50,065 nt of DNA, taken from positions 1 to 50,065 of the forward strand of contig JALHLR010000029.1 of NCBI GenBank assembly GCA_022844475.1, given 5' to 3'. The notes beneath the pieces are model-generated. The model did not search any database, was not told where the DNA came from, and was given only the letters and a program-made list of their open reading frames with translations. Shown piece after piece: positions 26,030-35,079 of this stretch (position 1 is the stretch's first letter; every line of letters starts with the position of its first letter). Made by a program: the position numbers and the translations under genes. This stretch comes from Hyphomonadaceae bacterium (lineage in GTDB: Bacteria; Pseudomonadota; Alphaproteobacteria; Caulobacterales; Hyphomonadaceae).

Positions 26030-27154
26030 ATGCGGTCCACTCGTTTGGCTTGTGCGCTTTTGGCGACGATCGCTTCGGCGGCGTTGGGCGGAGCAGCTTT
26101 TGCGCAGACGAGCGCGCCCGGCTTCACGCCGCCAAAGACCAGTTGGGGTGCGCCGGATCTGCAGGGCTACTGGAGCAACTCGTCGATCACCGACATGCAG
26201 CGTGCACCAGAGTATCCGAACCTGATCTTGACCGACGCCGAAGTCGCGAAGATGGAAGGCGCGGACTACTACAACAACCGGACCCGGGAAGACGCCAAGC
26301 CGAACCGCCCCGAGGATGTGAAGCTGCTGGACGGCACCGACCTTCTTTCGGGCGGCGGATACAATGCCTTCTGGGTGGACCAGGGCAGCCATGTCGCACG
26401 GGTGAAGGGCACGCCGCGGTCGTCGTGGATCGTGGAGCCGGCCAATGGCCGCATCCCGCGCAAGGGAGCTGCCGCCGAGGCGCGACCAGCTGCACCAGCC
26501 GTCCGCCCGACCGGTGCGCCCGCGCCGACCGGCACGGTGCAGGGGCCGGGCGCAGTCGACCGCAATGCTGGCGGCGGCTTTGGCAGCTATGACAATCCCG
26601 AGACGCGCCCCATGGGCGAGCGCTGCATCATCGGGTTCGGCAACACCGGCGGGCCGGTGATGACGAACGTGCTCTACAACAACACTTATCAGATCGTGCA
26701 GTCGCCGACACATGCGATGATCCTCGTGGAGATGGTCCATGATGCCCGTATCGTGCCGATCTTCGGGACCGCCGCCGAAGCACGCGCGAAATTCCGGCCC
26801 GGCGTGATCCAGCAATGGTTGGGCGACTCGGTCGGCTGGTATGAGGGCAATGCGCTGGTCGTCGAGACGCGCAACGTGCATCCGCAACAGCGCGGCTACC
26901 TGACCAAGGACGGTGTTCTGACCGAGCGGTTCTCGCGCTGGGACGACAAGCAGATCGTCTATGAATTCACCGTCGATGATCCCGTCCAATTCACCCAGAC
27001 GTGGAAAGGCGAGATGGCGTTCAACCTGTCGCCGGAGCCGTCCTACGAATACGCCTGCCATGAAGGCAACTACGCCATGGAGGGCATTCTCGCCGGCGCG
27101 CGCGCGCAGGAGCGGGCGGGGGGAACCGTCGCGGCGAACGCCGACGAGGAATAG
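26030..27154 (+). CDS. Exported protein of unknown function, paralogue of 15455
   Basis: The 374-residue protein starts MRSTRLACALLATIASAALG, a Sec signal cleaved near AFAQ. It shares the blocks PDLQGYWSNSS, GERCIIGFGNTGGPVM, LYNNTYQIVQSP, MILVEMVHDARIVPIF, DSVGWYEG and YEYACHEGN...ILAGAR with the protein at 15455, and adds a Pro-Ala rich insert near residue 145 (AAEARPAAPAVRPTGAPAPT). The two invariant Cys are kept. GGAGGAGATTCAC before the ATG is a strong ribosome binding site. A cytochrome P460-family gene follows 173 bases later on the same strand, so a redox context is possible. Confidence 0.7.
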   Translation: MRSTRLACALLATIASAALGGAAFAQTSAPGFTPPKTSWGAPDLQGYWSNSSITDMQRAPEYPNLILTDAEVAKMEGADYYNNRTREDAKPNRPEDVKLLDGTDLLSGGGYNAFWVDQGSHVARVKGTPRSSWIVEPANGRIPRKGAAAEARPAAPAVRPTGAPAPTGTVQGPGAVDRNAGGGFGSYDNPETRPMGERCIIGFGNTGGPVMTNVLYNNTYQIVQSPTHAMILVEMVHDARIVPIFGTAAEARAKFRPGVIQQWLGDSVGWYEGNALVVETRNVHPQQRGYLTKDGVLTERFSRWDDKQIVYEFTVDDPVQFTQTWKGEMAFNLSPEPSYEYACHEGNYAMEGILAGARAQERAGGTVAANADEE

Positions 27155-27288
27155 GGCGGCGCAGCCTAAAGTCTGCGCTGGATCGGGACTGCTGACCTGA
27201 TTGGTCGTGTCTGTGTCCGCAAACGCGGGGGGAGGACGCTTGCGCTTCCAGTGCATTGGCCGCTGAATCCACACGGGTCAAACAACGA

Positions 27289-27306
27289 GCCTCCGTACAC
27301 GGAGGC
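27289..27306 (+). repeat. Perfect hairpin before the cytochrome P460 gene
   Basis: GCCTCCG (27289-27295) pairs with CGGAGGC (27300-27306) around the loop TACA. It lies 21 bases before the start codon at 27328 and has no T-run, so it may shape the leader or act as a weak terminator for the gene at 26030. Confidence 0.35.
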
Positions 27307-27327
27307 CGCCTGCTACGGGACGCTGAC

Positions 27328-27879
27328 ATGAAACGCCTGATACTGATCGCCGCCGGCCTTGTTGCCGGCGCTTCCCTTGCCGCTGCCGCCTTTGCGGGCC
27401 CGAGCTATGACGCCGAGGGGCGCATCGTCATTCCGCAGAACATGGATCGCTGGCCGACGGTCGGCACGACCTATGCGCTCAGCTATGAGGGCGATGGCGG
27501 CGTGACGCTGAACACGGTACGGCTTGATCCGGGGAGCTATGATGCATTCGTGTCGAACGGAAAATTTCCCGTCGGTGCGATCTTCCAGCTCGAGGTGCGG
27601 CGGCCGGTCGAGGAAATCGCGCCGGCCAAAGGCGGCAAGACGCAGGGCGAAGTCATCGGCCGCTCGCTGCATGTGAAGGACGAAAAGGCGGGCCCGGGCA
27701 GCTGGACGTTCTACGGCTTCGGCGCTACCTCAATGGTGGGCAACGCAATCCCGCGCAGCCAGGCCTGTTATTCCTGTCACGACCAGCATGCGGGAACGAC
27801 CGACACGGTGTTTACGCAGTACTATCCAACGCTAACGGAAGCCCACGCACGCGCGCAGGCCTCCTCAGCATCGCGATAG
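27328..27879 (+). CDS. Cytochrome P460-family c-type heme protein, exported
   Basis: The 183-residue protein starts MKRLILIAAGLVAGASLAAA with a signal peptide ending AFAG. NMDRWPTVGTTYALSYEG and the later KFPVGAIFQLEVRRPVEE fit the cytochrome P460 beta-fold, and a C-terminal CYSCHDQH gives the CxxCH heme-attachment site. Family members bind a c-type heme with an extra Lys crosslink and can oxidise hydroxylamine; others, such as cytochrome c'-beta, bind NO. The Lys that would crosslink cannot be fixed by eye. The gene is convergent with the GST gene. Confidence 0.8.
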   Translation: MKRLILIAAGLVAGASLAAAAFAGPSYDAEGRIVIPQNMDRWPTVGTTYALSYEGDGGVTLNTVRLDPGSYDAFVSNGKFPVGAIFQLEVRRPVEEIAPAKGGKTQGEVIGRSLHVKDEKAGPGSWTFYGFGATSMVGNAIPRSQACYSCHDQHAGTTDTVFTQYYPTLTEAHARAQASSASR

Positions 27880-27885
27880 GACGGG

Positions 27886-28503
27886 CTACGCCGCTTTCAC
27901 CAGGCCTTCGGCAACAAGCGACGCCTGCACTGCGGGGCGTGAACCCACGCGTTGCTGGTAGGCGAGCAGTTTCGGGAAGGCTGACAGGTCGATCTTCAAC
28001 ATGTTCGCCCAGTTGGTAACCGTGAACAGGTAAGCGTCGACGGTCGAGAACTGCTCGCCCGTGAGATAGGTGCGACCATCGGACAGAAGCTGTTCGATCA
28101 GCTTGTAACGCATGTTCAGGCGATCGACTGCGCCCTTGCGAGCTTCGTCGGTTATCGCTGGATTGAACATCGCGCCGTAGGTCTTGTGGATTTCGGTCGA
28201 GACATAGACGGCCAGTTCGTCCTGACGCAGGCGGGCCTTCGTGCCATGCGCCGGGGCGAGCTTCGTCTCGGGCTTGAGGTCGGCGATGTAGCCGTGAAGC
28301 ACGAGGTTTTCGGTGAGAATGTCGCCGTCGTCCATGCGCAGGGCCGGCACATACCCTTTGGGATTCAAGCTCAGCCAGTCCTCGCCGTGCTCGGTCGACT
28401 TGTTGCGGATATCCACCTTCTCAAGTTCAACCGGGAGGCCGGCTTCACGTAGCAGAATGTGGGTCGCGAGCGAGCAGGCACCGGGGGCATAGTACAGCTT
28501 CAT
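27886..28503 (-). CDS. Glutathione S-transferase, beta class
   Basis: The 205-residue cytoplasmic enzyme has MKLYYAPGACSLATHILLRE with the class-beta catalytic Cys10, the glutathione-binding NPKGYVPAL with its cis-Pro and the following TENLVLHGYIAD, and a helical C-terminal domain with GEQFSTVDAYLFTVTNWANM (N-capping box). It conjugates or reduces with glutathione. It is preceded by a long imperfect inverted repeat at 28548-28611. Confidence 0.93.
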   Translation of the reverse strand: MKLYYAPGACSLATHILLREAGLPVELEKVDIRNKSTEHGEDWLSLNPKGYVPALRMDDGDILTENLVLHGYIADLKPETKLAPAHGTKARLRQDELAVYVSTEIHKTYGAMFNPAITDEARKGAVDRLNMRYKLIEQLLSDGRTYLTGEQFSTVDAYLFTVTNWANMLKIDLSAFPKLLAYQQRVGSRPAVQASLVAEGLVKAA

Positions 28504-28547
28504 GTAAATCTCTCTCTTGGTTTAGGTCAGCAGGTAGGGAGTGCGAC

Positions 28548-28611
28548 GCCGGTTGGAAACCACGCGCCCGACGTTGTCATCAAAAAATCGCGAAACCGCG
28601 TGGAAACCGGC
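28548..28611. repeat. Large interrupted inverted repeat upstream of GST
   Basis: GCCGGTT (28548-28554) and CCACGCG (28560-28566) face CGCGTGG (28597-28603) and AACCGGC (28605-28611), giving two matched stems with a five-base bulge on one side and one base on the other, around a 30-base loop holding A6. It lies 45 bases upstream of the GST start and after the DHFR-like gene. No T-run follows, so an operator or a folded leader is more likely than a terminator. Confidence 0.4.
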
Positions 28612-28699
28612 GGCGCCGGCAAATGCGTGGAGGAGTCGCAACCAATCGACCTGGCTGAATCAGGGTTAGACGGACGCAAAGCGGGGGCTCGAGGAACCA

Positions 28700-29341
28700 C
28701 TATCTCGATAGCCAGAAGTGCGATGCGGCTTCGCCCGCGAACAGTTTCACTGAGTTGAAGCCGAGCGCAGACAGGTCGATGCCCTGCAGAAGCGGCTCTC
28801 CTTTTCCCAGGATGACGGGGCTGACGGCGAGGTGCATCTCGTCGATCAGGCCGGCCTGCAGGTATTGCCGAATTGTCGAGGCGCCGCCGCCGATGCGGAC
28901 GTCCTTGTCCTTTGCCGAAGCCTTCGCTTTTTCCATCGCGGCAAGAGGGCCGTCGGTGATGAAGTGGAACGTCGTGCCGGCGAGCGCAAATGACTTGCGC
29001 GGATAGTGCGTGAGGACGAACACATCGCAACCATAGGGCGGGACGTCGCCCCACCAGCCTTTCCAGCTCTCGTCTGGCCAGTCGCCGCGCACGGGGCCGA
29101 ACATGTTGCGGCCGAGGATCCATGCGCCGACATTCTCGAACGAGCGCTCGGCCATGTCGTTGTCGACGCCGGTCTCGCCGCCTTCCTGGCTGAAGACTTT
29201 TTTCTGAACGGTCCGGGTCGGGAAGAACCAGTTATGGAGCTCGGGGCCGCGCTCGCCGAGCGGGTTCTCGAGACTCTGTTTTGGTCCGGCACCGTAGCCA
29301 TCGAGCGAGATGGAGAAGCAGTTCACCCGGACTTTGGACAT
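28700..29341 (-). CDS. RibD C-terminal/DHFR-fold reductase
   Basis: The 213-residue protein begins MSKVRVNCFSISLDGYGAGP and carries the DHFR-like RibD_C pattern: a LGRNMFGPVRGDW block, VFVLTHYPRKSF, FHFITDGPLAAMEKAK and the cofactor-site DVRIGGGASTIRQYLQAGLI followed by LIDEMHLAVSPVILGKGEPL. It should be an NADPH-dependent reductase of unknown substrate, cytoplasmic. It follows ccrM by 77 bases on the same strand. Confidence 0.87.
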   Translation of the reverse strand: MSKVRVNCFSISLDGYGAGPKQSLENPLGERGPELHNWFFPTRTVQKKVFSQEGGETGVDNDMAERSFENVGAWILGRNMFGPVRGDWPDESWKGWWGDVPPYGCDVFVLTHYPRKSFALAGTTFHFITDGPLAAMEKAKASAKDKDVRIGGGASTIRQYLQAGLIDEMHLAVSPVILGKGEPLLQGIDLSALGFNSVKLFAGEAASHFWLSR

Positions 29342-29418
29342 ATGTCGAGCCGACCTCGTTGTTGCAAGGCAAGCCTACGACATGCGCCGCTGGAAAATGA
29401 AGAGGATGTCTTCGAGAC

Positions 29419-30597
<1,179 letters not shown>

Positions 30598-30630
30598 TCA
30601 CGCAACGCCCGTACGGGACTGAAGCGGTGA

Positions 30631-30684
30631 GACTCGCCGACCCGGGTAAATAAGCTATTGAGTCAATGATTAAGCAGCCATTTA
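30631..30684 (-). promoter_or_regulatory. ccrM control region: CtrA-like box and two GANTC sites
   Basis: On the minus strand TAAA-N7-TTAA (complement of 30670-30684) matches seven of eight bases of the CtrA box TTAA-N7-TTAA. Downstream toward ccrM lie GANTC sites at 30660-30664 and 30631-30635, 72 and 43 bases before the start codon. In Caulobacter, ccrM is driven by CtrA and its leader has two GANTC sites that give negative methylation control. The same arrangement here is seen in sequence; function is inferred. Confidence 0.6.
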
Positions 30685-30711
30685 CCATAATGGGCGCGAA
30701 AGCTTCGGACG

Positions 30712-31194
30712 TTATTCCAACAGCCAGCGGAGTTCTTCGGTTCGGCTGCGCGCCAGCATCGCGAAACAGGTGGCGACGATGGCCGGCCGCATCGATCCGC
30801 CATAGTTGGCCAACCCGGTCGCGGCGCAGAAATCGCTGCGGCTGGTGCTCCAGGTTTGTTGGGACGCCTCCATCAGCATCTCGGCGCCAACATAGTCCGG
30901 ACCGAGATCCGCGTATGACCGATCCTGTTCGCGTAGCTGCCCGATTACCTGATCGTAGATCGAGGTCATTGCCTTGTCGGCCGCCTCGTGCTCCGCGCGG
31001 GCGCACATGTTGATTTCGGACTGCGTGAACGGGTCGGCGCAGTTCGGCGCAAAAGATGGCTGGGCGAATGCGGCGGCGTTGCCCGAACAGCCAAACAGAA
31101 GTGCGAGGTACGGGGCCGCGGATTTCGCTGTGCAGTTAATGTGGTCGCTCCGTCCCGCTTCTGCAAGCGATGGCGTATTGTGTGCGCGCGTCAA
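30712..31194 (-). CDS. LprI-like (DUF1311) exported protein
   Basis: The 160-residue reading has a hydrophobic signal region (YLALLFGCSGNAAAFAQ, residues about 29-45) and then the DUF1311/LprI pattern: CADPFTQSEINMCARAEHEA, then helical DKAMTSIYDQVIGQL, and Cys residues that likely pair. Some members inhibit lysozyme; others are unknown. The start is a TTG whose TTGA overlaps the TGA stop of the radical SAM gene upstream, so its translation may depend on that gene. An N-terminal start further in is also possible, so the first 25 residues are uncertain. Confidence 0.65.
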   Translation of the reverse strand: MTRAHNTPSLAEAGRSDHINCTAKSAAPYLALLFGCSGNAAAFAQPSFAPNCADPFTQSEINMCARAEHEAADKAMTSIYDQVIGQLREQDRSYADLGPDYVGAEMLMEASQQTWSTSRSDFCAATGLANYGGSMRPAIVATCFAMLARSRTEELRWLLE

Positions 31195-32321
31195 GGATCA
31201 TCGAACAGTCCCATCTGACTGCCGGTGTCTTTCGGCGACGGCGCGCGGAAGAGGTCGGTACGAAGAGCCGTGCGTGCGCTATTGAGGCCGAGGCGGCGGG
31301 AGGTGTTACGGAATCGCGCGGCGATCAGCTGGGCGTAGGGGCCGTCGCCGCGTTGGCGGATTGCCCATTCGGAGCGGTAGTCATTTCCGTTGTGCATACC
31401 GCGCAGGAGCGACATCACGCGCCTGGCGCGGTCTGGGTAGTGTGCTTCCAGCCATTCTGTGAAGAGGCCGGCGATTTCGAGCGGCAGGCGCAGGAGTCCA
31501 TAGCCGGCGCGTCTGGCGCCTGCATCGGCGGCGGCCTCCAGAAGCTGTTCGAGTTCGGGTTCGTTAAGTGCGGGGATGAGCGGCGCCGTCATCGCCGTGA
31601 CGGGGATGCCCGCACCTGAGAGTTCACGCATCGCGTCGAGCCGGCGATGGGGGGCGGCGCATCTTGGTTCCATGACGCGCGAGAGCTGGCGGTCGAGCGA
31701 GGTGAAGGAGATGGCGACGGAGACGAGGCCTTTCTCTGCCATTGGCGCGAGCAGGTCGAGGTCGCGGAGGATGAGCGCAGACTTGGTGATCAGCATCACC
31801 GGGTGGTTGAACTCGGACAGCACTTCGAGAATGCCGCGCGCGATGCGCAACTCCTTTTCGAGCGGCTGGTAGATGTCGGTGTCGCCGGCGAACTGGATCG
31901 GGCTGGGCTTGTAGGTCTTCTTCGAGAGCTCGCGCCGGAGGAGGGCGGGGGCGGAGGGCTTCACGAAGATCTTCGTCTCGAAGTCGAGGCCGGCCGAGAG
32001 GCCGCGATAGGCGTGGTTAGGGCGGGCGAAGCAGTAGATGCAGCCATGCTCGCAGCCCTTGTAGGGATTGATCGTCCGATCGAAGCCGATGTCGGGGGAG
32101 GTGTTGTAGGTAATGATGCTCCTGGGCTTCTCGAGGATGGTTTCCGTCTTCAGCGTTTCGGGCTTCTCGTCCTGCAGCCAGCCGTCATCGAAGGGTTCTG
32201 CGTGCTGACGCTCGAACCGGCCTGAGGCGTTGGAGAGCGCGCCACGGCCGCGCGCCTGGTCGCGCAATTCGGACCAGTCAGCGGCCAGTGATCGGGATTT
32301 CCATCGTTCTTGCGGAGGCAT
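31191..32321 (-). CDS. PA0069-family radical SAM protein
   Basis: The 376-residue protein carries the radical SAM cluster motif CEHGCIYCF (CxxxCxxC, residues about 94-101) after YNTSPDIGFDRTINPYKG, then an Arg-Pro-Asn-His ARPNHAYRGLSAG segment typical of the PA0069/Rv2578c group, which is related to spore photoproduct lyase-like enzymes. Later AGDTDIYQPLEKELRIARG and VMLITKSALILRDLDLLA complete the barrel. Function is unknown. The start at 32321 follows TGCGGAGG reading from the other strand only weakly, so it is set by family length. It is divergent from the DUF3137 gene. Confidence 0.9.
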   Translation of the reverse strand: MPPQERWKSRSLAADWSELRDQARGRGALSNASGRFERQHAEPFDDGWLQDEKPETLKTETILEKPRSIITYNTSPDIGFDRTINPYKGCEHGCIYCFARPNHAYRGLSAGLDFETKIFVKPSAPALLRRELSKKTYKPSPIQFAGDTDIYQPLEKELRIARGILEVLSEFNHPVMLITKSALILRDLDLLAPMAEKGLVSVAISFTSLDRQLSRVMEPRCAAPHRRLDAMRELSGAGIPVTAMTAPLIPALNEPELEQLLEAAADAGARRAGYGLLRLPLEIAGLFTEWLEAHYPDRARRVMSLLRGMHNGNDYRSEWAIRQRGDGPYAQLIAARFRNTSRRLGLNSARTALRTDLFRAPSPKDTGSQMGLFDDP

Positions 32322-32353
32322 TGATCTGCAGCAGTAACCAAGACCCCTAAACT

Positions 32354-32387
32354 AGAACAAAACAGAAAATAAAAAAGAACAAAACAG
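32354..32387. repeat. 12-bp direct repeat in an A-rich divergent promoter region
   Basis: AGAACAAAACAG occurs at 32354-32365 and again at 32376-32387, 22 bases apart, about two turns of the helix. The segment 32340-32390 is far more A-rich than its surroundings. It lies between the divergent radical SAM and DUF3137 genes (32322-32602 has no gene). A regulator binding site is likely. Confidence 0.5.
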
Positions 32388-32602
32388 GCTTGCAGAGGCG
32401 CTCGTCTTGTAGTTCGTTGTGGATGGTCTCCCCGAACGCAGAGCCAAAAACGGCGGTCGAAGAGTCAGGAAACGAGGCCCCGCCCGCAGCTGGTCCCGTT
32501 CTCCAAGAGGCGGCGGATCGATGAAGCATCGGTCCGCCGCTGGTCCTTTCCCTGATCTCGCGGGCCATCAATCAGGACGAACGCGGCTGAGCCCGATAGA
32601 GT

Positions 32603-33817
32603 GTGTCCATTGACGCTTCCCAGACCTCCGCAGGACCGCAGGCCGGACGGCAGGAGTTCGTACGGATGGGGCGCGGCGTCCTCATGATGGCTGCCATGCT
32701 CGCGCTGACGGTTTGGGTGGGGATTGCCGCGGCTGCGATCATCGGCAATCCGACGATGGAGGGAGTGGCGACCGGCGTGTTCGGCGGCTTCATCCCTGCG
32801 CTCGTGATCATGGGGATCGCGGCCTCGTCGGGGATGGTCCTGATTAAGAAGCCGAAGCCGGTCGACATGGTGGCAGGCGACGCCCTCGCGATGCAGCTGA
32901 AAGATGTGCTCGACGAGGTCGAGGCGGCGCGGATGGAGACGGTGGCGGCGATCAACCGGCGCGCTTTCTGGCGGGTTCCGATAGGCGCGGCGGCGGGGGT
33001 GGCGCTGGTTGTCGTGGGTCAGTTCTCCGATGACGCGCCGGATTTTCTGGAGACGCTGGGACTGCTGATCGTGTCGCCGATCGCCGGCTATGTCTGGGCC
33101 TCTTTGGGGCCGGCGTCGGCCTATGCCCGTTTGTACAAGGACAAGGTGTTGCCGCGGCTGGCGTCGTATTTTGGGGCGCTCAGCTACCGGGGCGCGATGA
33201 CGCCTGACCTTTCGCGGCTGAAAAACGAATGCATCTTTCGCGAACTCGACCTGGTCGAAGCGGATGACGAGATTTTCGGCACGCACCGCACGCGGCCTGT
33301 AAGCATTGTCGAGCTGAAGCTGACGCATGGTTCGGGCAAAGACAAGCAGACCGCGTTTGACGGCTTGCTTGTGACGCTGGAGCTGCCGCGCGACACCGGG
33401 GCGGTGACGGCAGTGGTGTCGGACGCGGGCGGGCTGGGCAATTTTCTCGACCGGCAGAAGGGTCAGCATCGTGAGCGGGTTCGGCTCGAGGATGTCGCGT
33501 TCGAGAAGATCTAGGAAGTCTATGGAACGGACCAGGTCGCATCGCGCGCGCTGCTGCATCCGGCGTTCATGGAGAAGCTCAAGGCGCTGGGCGAGCTGCA
33601 GGATTTCGAGCGGCCGCAGGTGCTGTGCGCCGGGCGCTTGCTTCAGATCGCGATGCCGAAGCGGACGCGCGCCAACCTGTTCGAGCCGCCATCTTTCTCC
33701 AGGCCAGCCGCCACGCGCGAGCAGTTGGTGCAGCTGCAGAAGGACATTGCAGGCGTGCTGGCGGCCGTGGATGCGGTGATCGATCTGGACCATCGCTTCG
33801 AGGTGTGGAGTGGATGA
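32603..33817 (+). pseudogene. DUF3137 membrane protein gene interrupted by an in-frame TAG
   Basis: The reading frame opens with GTG at 32603 and runs to TAG at 33512-33514 (303 residues), then continues in the same frame for 101 codons to TGA at 33817. The part after the TAG reads EVYGTDQVASRALLHPAFME and later KRTRANLFEPPSFSRP, which is the conserved end of DUF3137 proteins. The first part has two membrane segments each in two pairs (residues about 22-85 and 118-160) and the middle domain with FDGLLVTLELPRDTG. So one 404-residue gene has been split by a single codon, most simply TAC or TAT to TAG. A sequence error or readthrough are the alternatives. Confidence 0.85.
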
Positions 33818-34041
33818 CGCGCAGGGGCGCTCTCAGTCGCGCGGTAGCGCCGAGGTGTTGGGCGGTGGGAAAAACGCAATAGAGGGTGGGCGGGCCGCGG
33901 TCTGAGATAAGCCCGCGCTCTTGCTTCGACGGACGCGCGCTTTGCGCGCTGCTCAGCATGAGTGCAACTTGAGACCTGTGGGACAAGGTCGTGGCGACGC
34001 CTGCCAGCTGATGCGTCGCTGTCGCGCGTGGCGCTCCCGCG
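33818..34041. other. Intergenic stretch, nothing recognised
   Basis: I find no coding sequence with family-like content on either strand. A short palindrome GCGCGCTTTGCGCGC lies near 33937-33951. The stretch follows the broken DUF3137 gene and precedes a possible gene remnant. Confidence 0.5.
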
Positions 34042-34272
34042 TCAGCGCAGGATGCCGGTGCGGTGCGCGTAGGCGCGCGCGAGGTTCTGCACCTAGTCCA
34101 TGTACAGGATGCGTGTCATCAGCGCGATGTGGTCGGTGGGGAGGTCGGCGAGTTCAAGCTTTGCCAGCTCGGGATTGTAGCCGAGTTCTCCCCAAACGCG
34201 GACAACGGTATTCTCCCGAACTCGGCGCCGTCGCGGGGCGCTCGCGTCAGTCAATGTTGACGCATCCCGCAT
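34042..34272 (-). pseudogene. Possible small gene or remnant with an internal TAG
   Basis: From ATG at 34272 the frame gives 59 residues with a protein-like segment VWGELGYNPELAKLELADLP then TDHIALMTRILYMD, ends in TAG (34093-34095), and continues in frame with VQNLARAYAHRTGILR to TGA at 34042-34044. I do not know the family. It could be a complete 59-residue gene ending at 34093, or a remnant with a premature stop. It lies 14 bases after the msrB stop. Confidence 0.35.
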
Positions 34273-34286
34273 CGGCCTTGGGAGAC

Positions 34287-34775
34287 TTACGCCGGCAGGA
34301 ATTTCAACGCGCCGCCGTTGATGCAGTAGCGCAGGCCGGTCGGTCGTGGGCCATCGTTGAAGACGTGTCCATGGTGGCCGCCACAGCGGCTGCAGTGAAC
34401 CTCGGTGCGCGACATGCCGAGCGTCCAGTCTGTCTTCTCCTTCACGGCGCCCGGGAGCGGCTGGTAGAAGCTGGGCCAGCCGGTGCCGGATTCGAACTTG
34501 GTTGCGGAGTCGTAGGCGGGAAGGTCGCACCCGGCGCATGCGAAGATGCCTTTGCGCTTTTCGGCGTTGAGCGGGCTCGAGCCGGGAGCCTCGGTGCCCT
34601 CATGGCGGAGTACCGCGTAGGCTTCGGGCGAGAGCAGCTTGCGCCATTCGGCGTCGGTGCGCGTGACCTCGAATAGCTCCTTCTCGGCCGACGCCTCGCC
34701 ACCCAGACAGGCGGTTAGCGTTAGACCTCCTGTGATGGCGGTTCCCGTCCAGAGCAGGTTGCGGCGCGTGAGCAT
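34287..34775 (-). CDS. msrB: Exported methionine-R-sulfoxide reductase (MsrB), Tat lipoprotein
   Basis: The 162-residue protein starts MLTRRNLLWTGTAITGGLTL followed by TAC, which combines a twin-arginine motif (RR before NLLW) with a lipobox. The MsrB domain is complete: LSPEAYAVLRHEGTEAPGSS, zinc-site pairs CAGC and CSRC, the GTGWPSFYQP and HHGHVFNDGP blocks, and the catalytic RYCINGGALKF. It reduces methionine-R-sulfoxide in periplasmic proteins (inferred from export). The start at 34775 is chosen because it begins the Tat signal. Confidence 0.93.
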   Translation of the reverse strand: MLTRRNLLWTGTAITGGLTLTACLGGEASAEKELFEVTRTDAEWRKLLSPEAYAVLRHEGTEAPGSSPLNAEKRKGIFACAGCDLPAYDSATKFESGTGWPSFYQPLPGAVKEKTDWTLGMSRTEVHCSRCGGHHGHVFNDGPRPTGLRYCINGGALKFLPA

Positions 34776-34950
34776 GGCGGATCTCCAGGTGACTGGTCTC
34801 ACCTATACGCCCAAGAGCGATGGCCGGTTACAGACATTCCGCCCGACGCCTGACGAACCCAGCGGCTTGAGTGGTTGGCGGACGCCGGAGCCGGTTTGGG
34901 CGCCAGCCGTCCAGTTCGCTGGCGGTGCAATTTTCGGCATTGATGATAGC
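34776..34950. other. Intergenic stretch, nothing recognised
   Basis: No coding sequence on either strand has recognisable content. It lies between the msrB start and the possible 42-residue lipoprotein. Confidence 0.45.
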
Positions 34951-35079
34951 TTATTCCGGCATTGTCTTCACGCTGCCGTCGATGACGCCCTTGCACCAAT
35001 CGGTGCTGCCGGGCGCATGGCGGCAGGCGGCGGCGAGTGTTGCGGTCGCGGGCAATGCCGCGATCAACTGGCGATGCAT
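34951..35079 (-). CDS. Possible 42-residue lipoprotein, perhaps truncated DUF3012-like
   Basis: ATG at 35079 opens a frame encoding MHRQLIAALPATATLAAACR, a short lipoprotein signal with lipobox LAAAC, then HAPGSTDWCKGVIDGSVKTM and PE before TAA at 34951-34953. GS-x-x-WC resembles the start of DUF3012 proteins, which end in a second Cys. After the TAA the frame continues AIINAENC, so a CAA-to-TAA change could have cut the protein. The ribosome binding site is weak. Real but short, or decaying, cannot be decided from sequence. Confidence 0.35.
   Translation of the reverse strand: MHRQLIAALPATATLAAACRHAPGSTDWCKGVIDGSVKTMPE

Noticed and set aside
32340..32390. Alphaproteobacterial LexA box from the two GAAC elements
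   Set aside because: The known box is GTTC-N7-GTTC; here GAAC copies are 18 bases apart, so the spacing does not fit.
33512..33514. Genome-wide recoding of TAG as an amino acid
   Set aside because: Many intact genes here end in TAG with no family-like extension after it (for example at 552-554 and 44592-44594).
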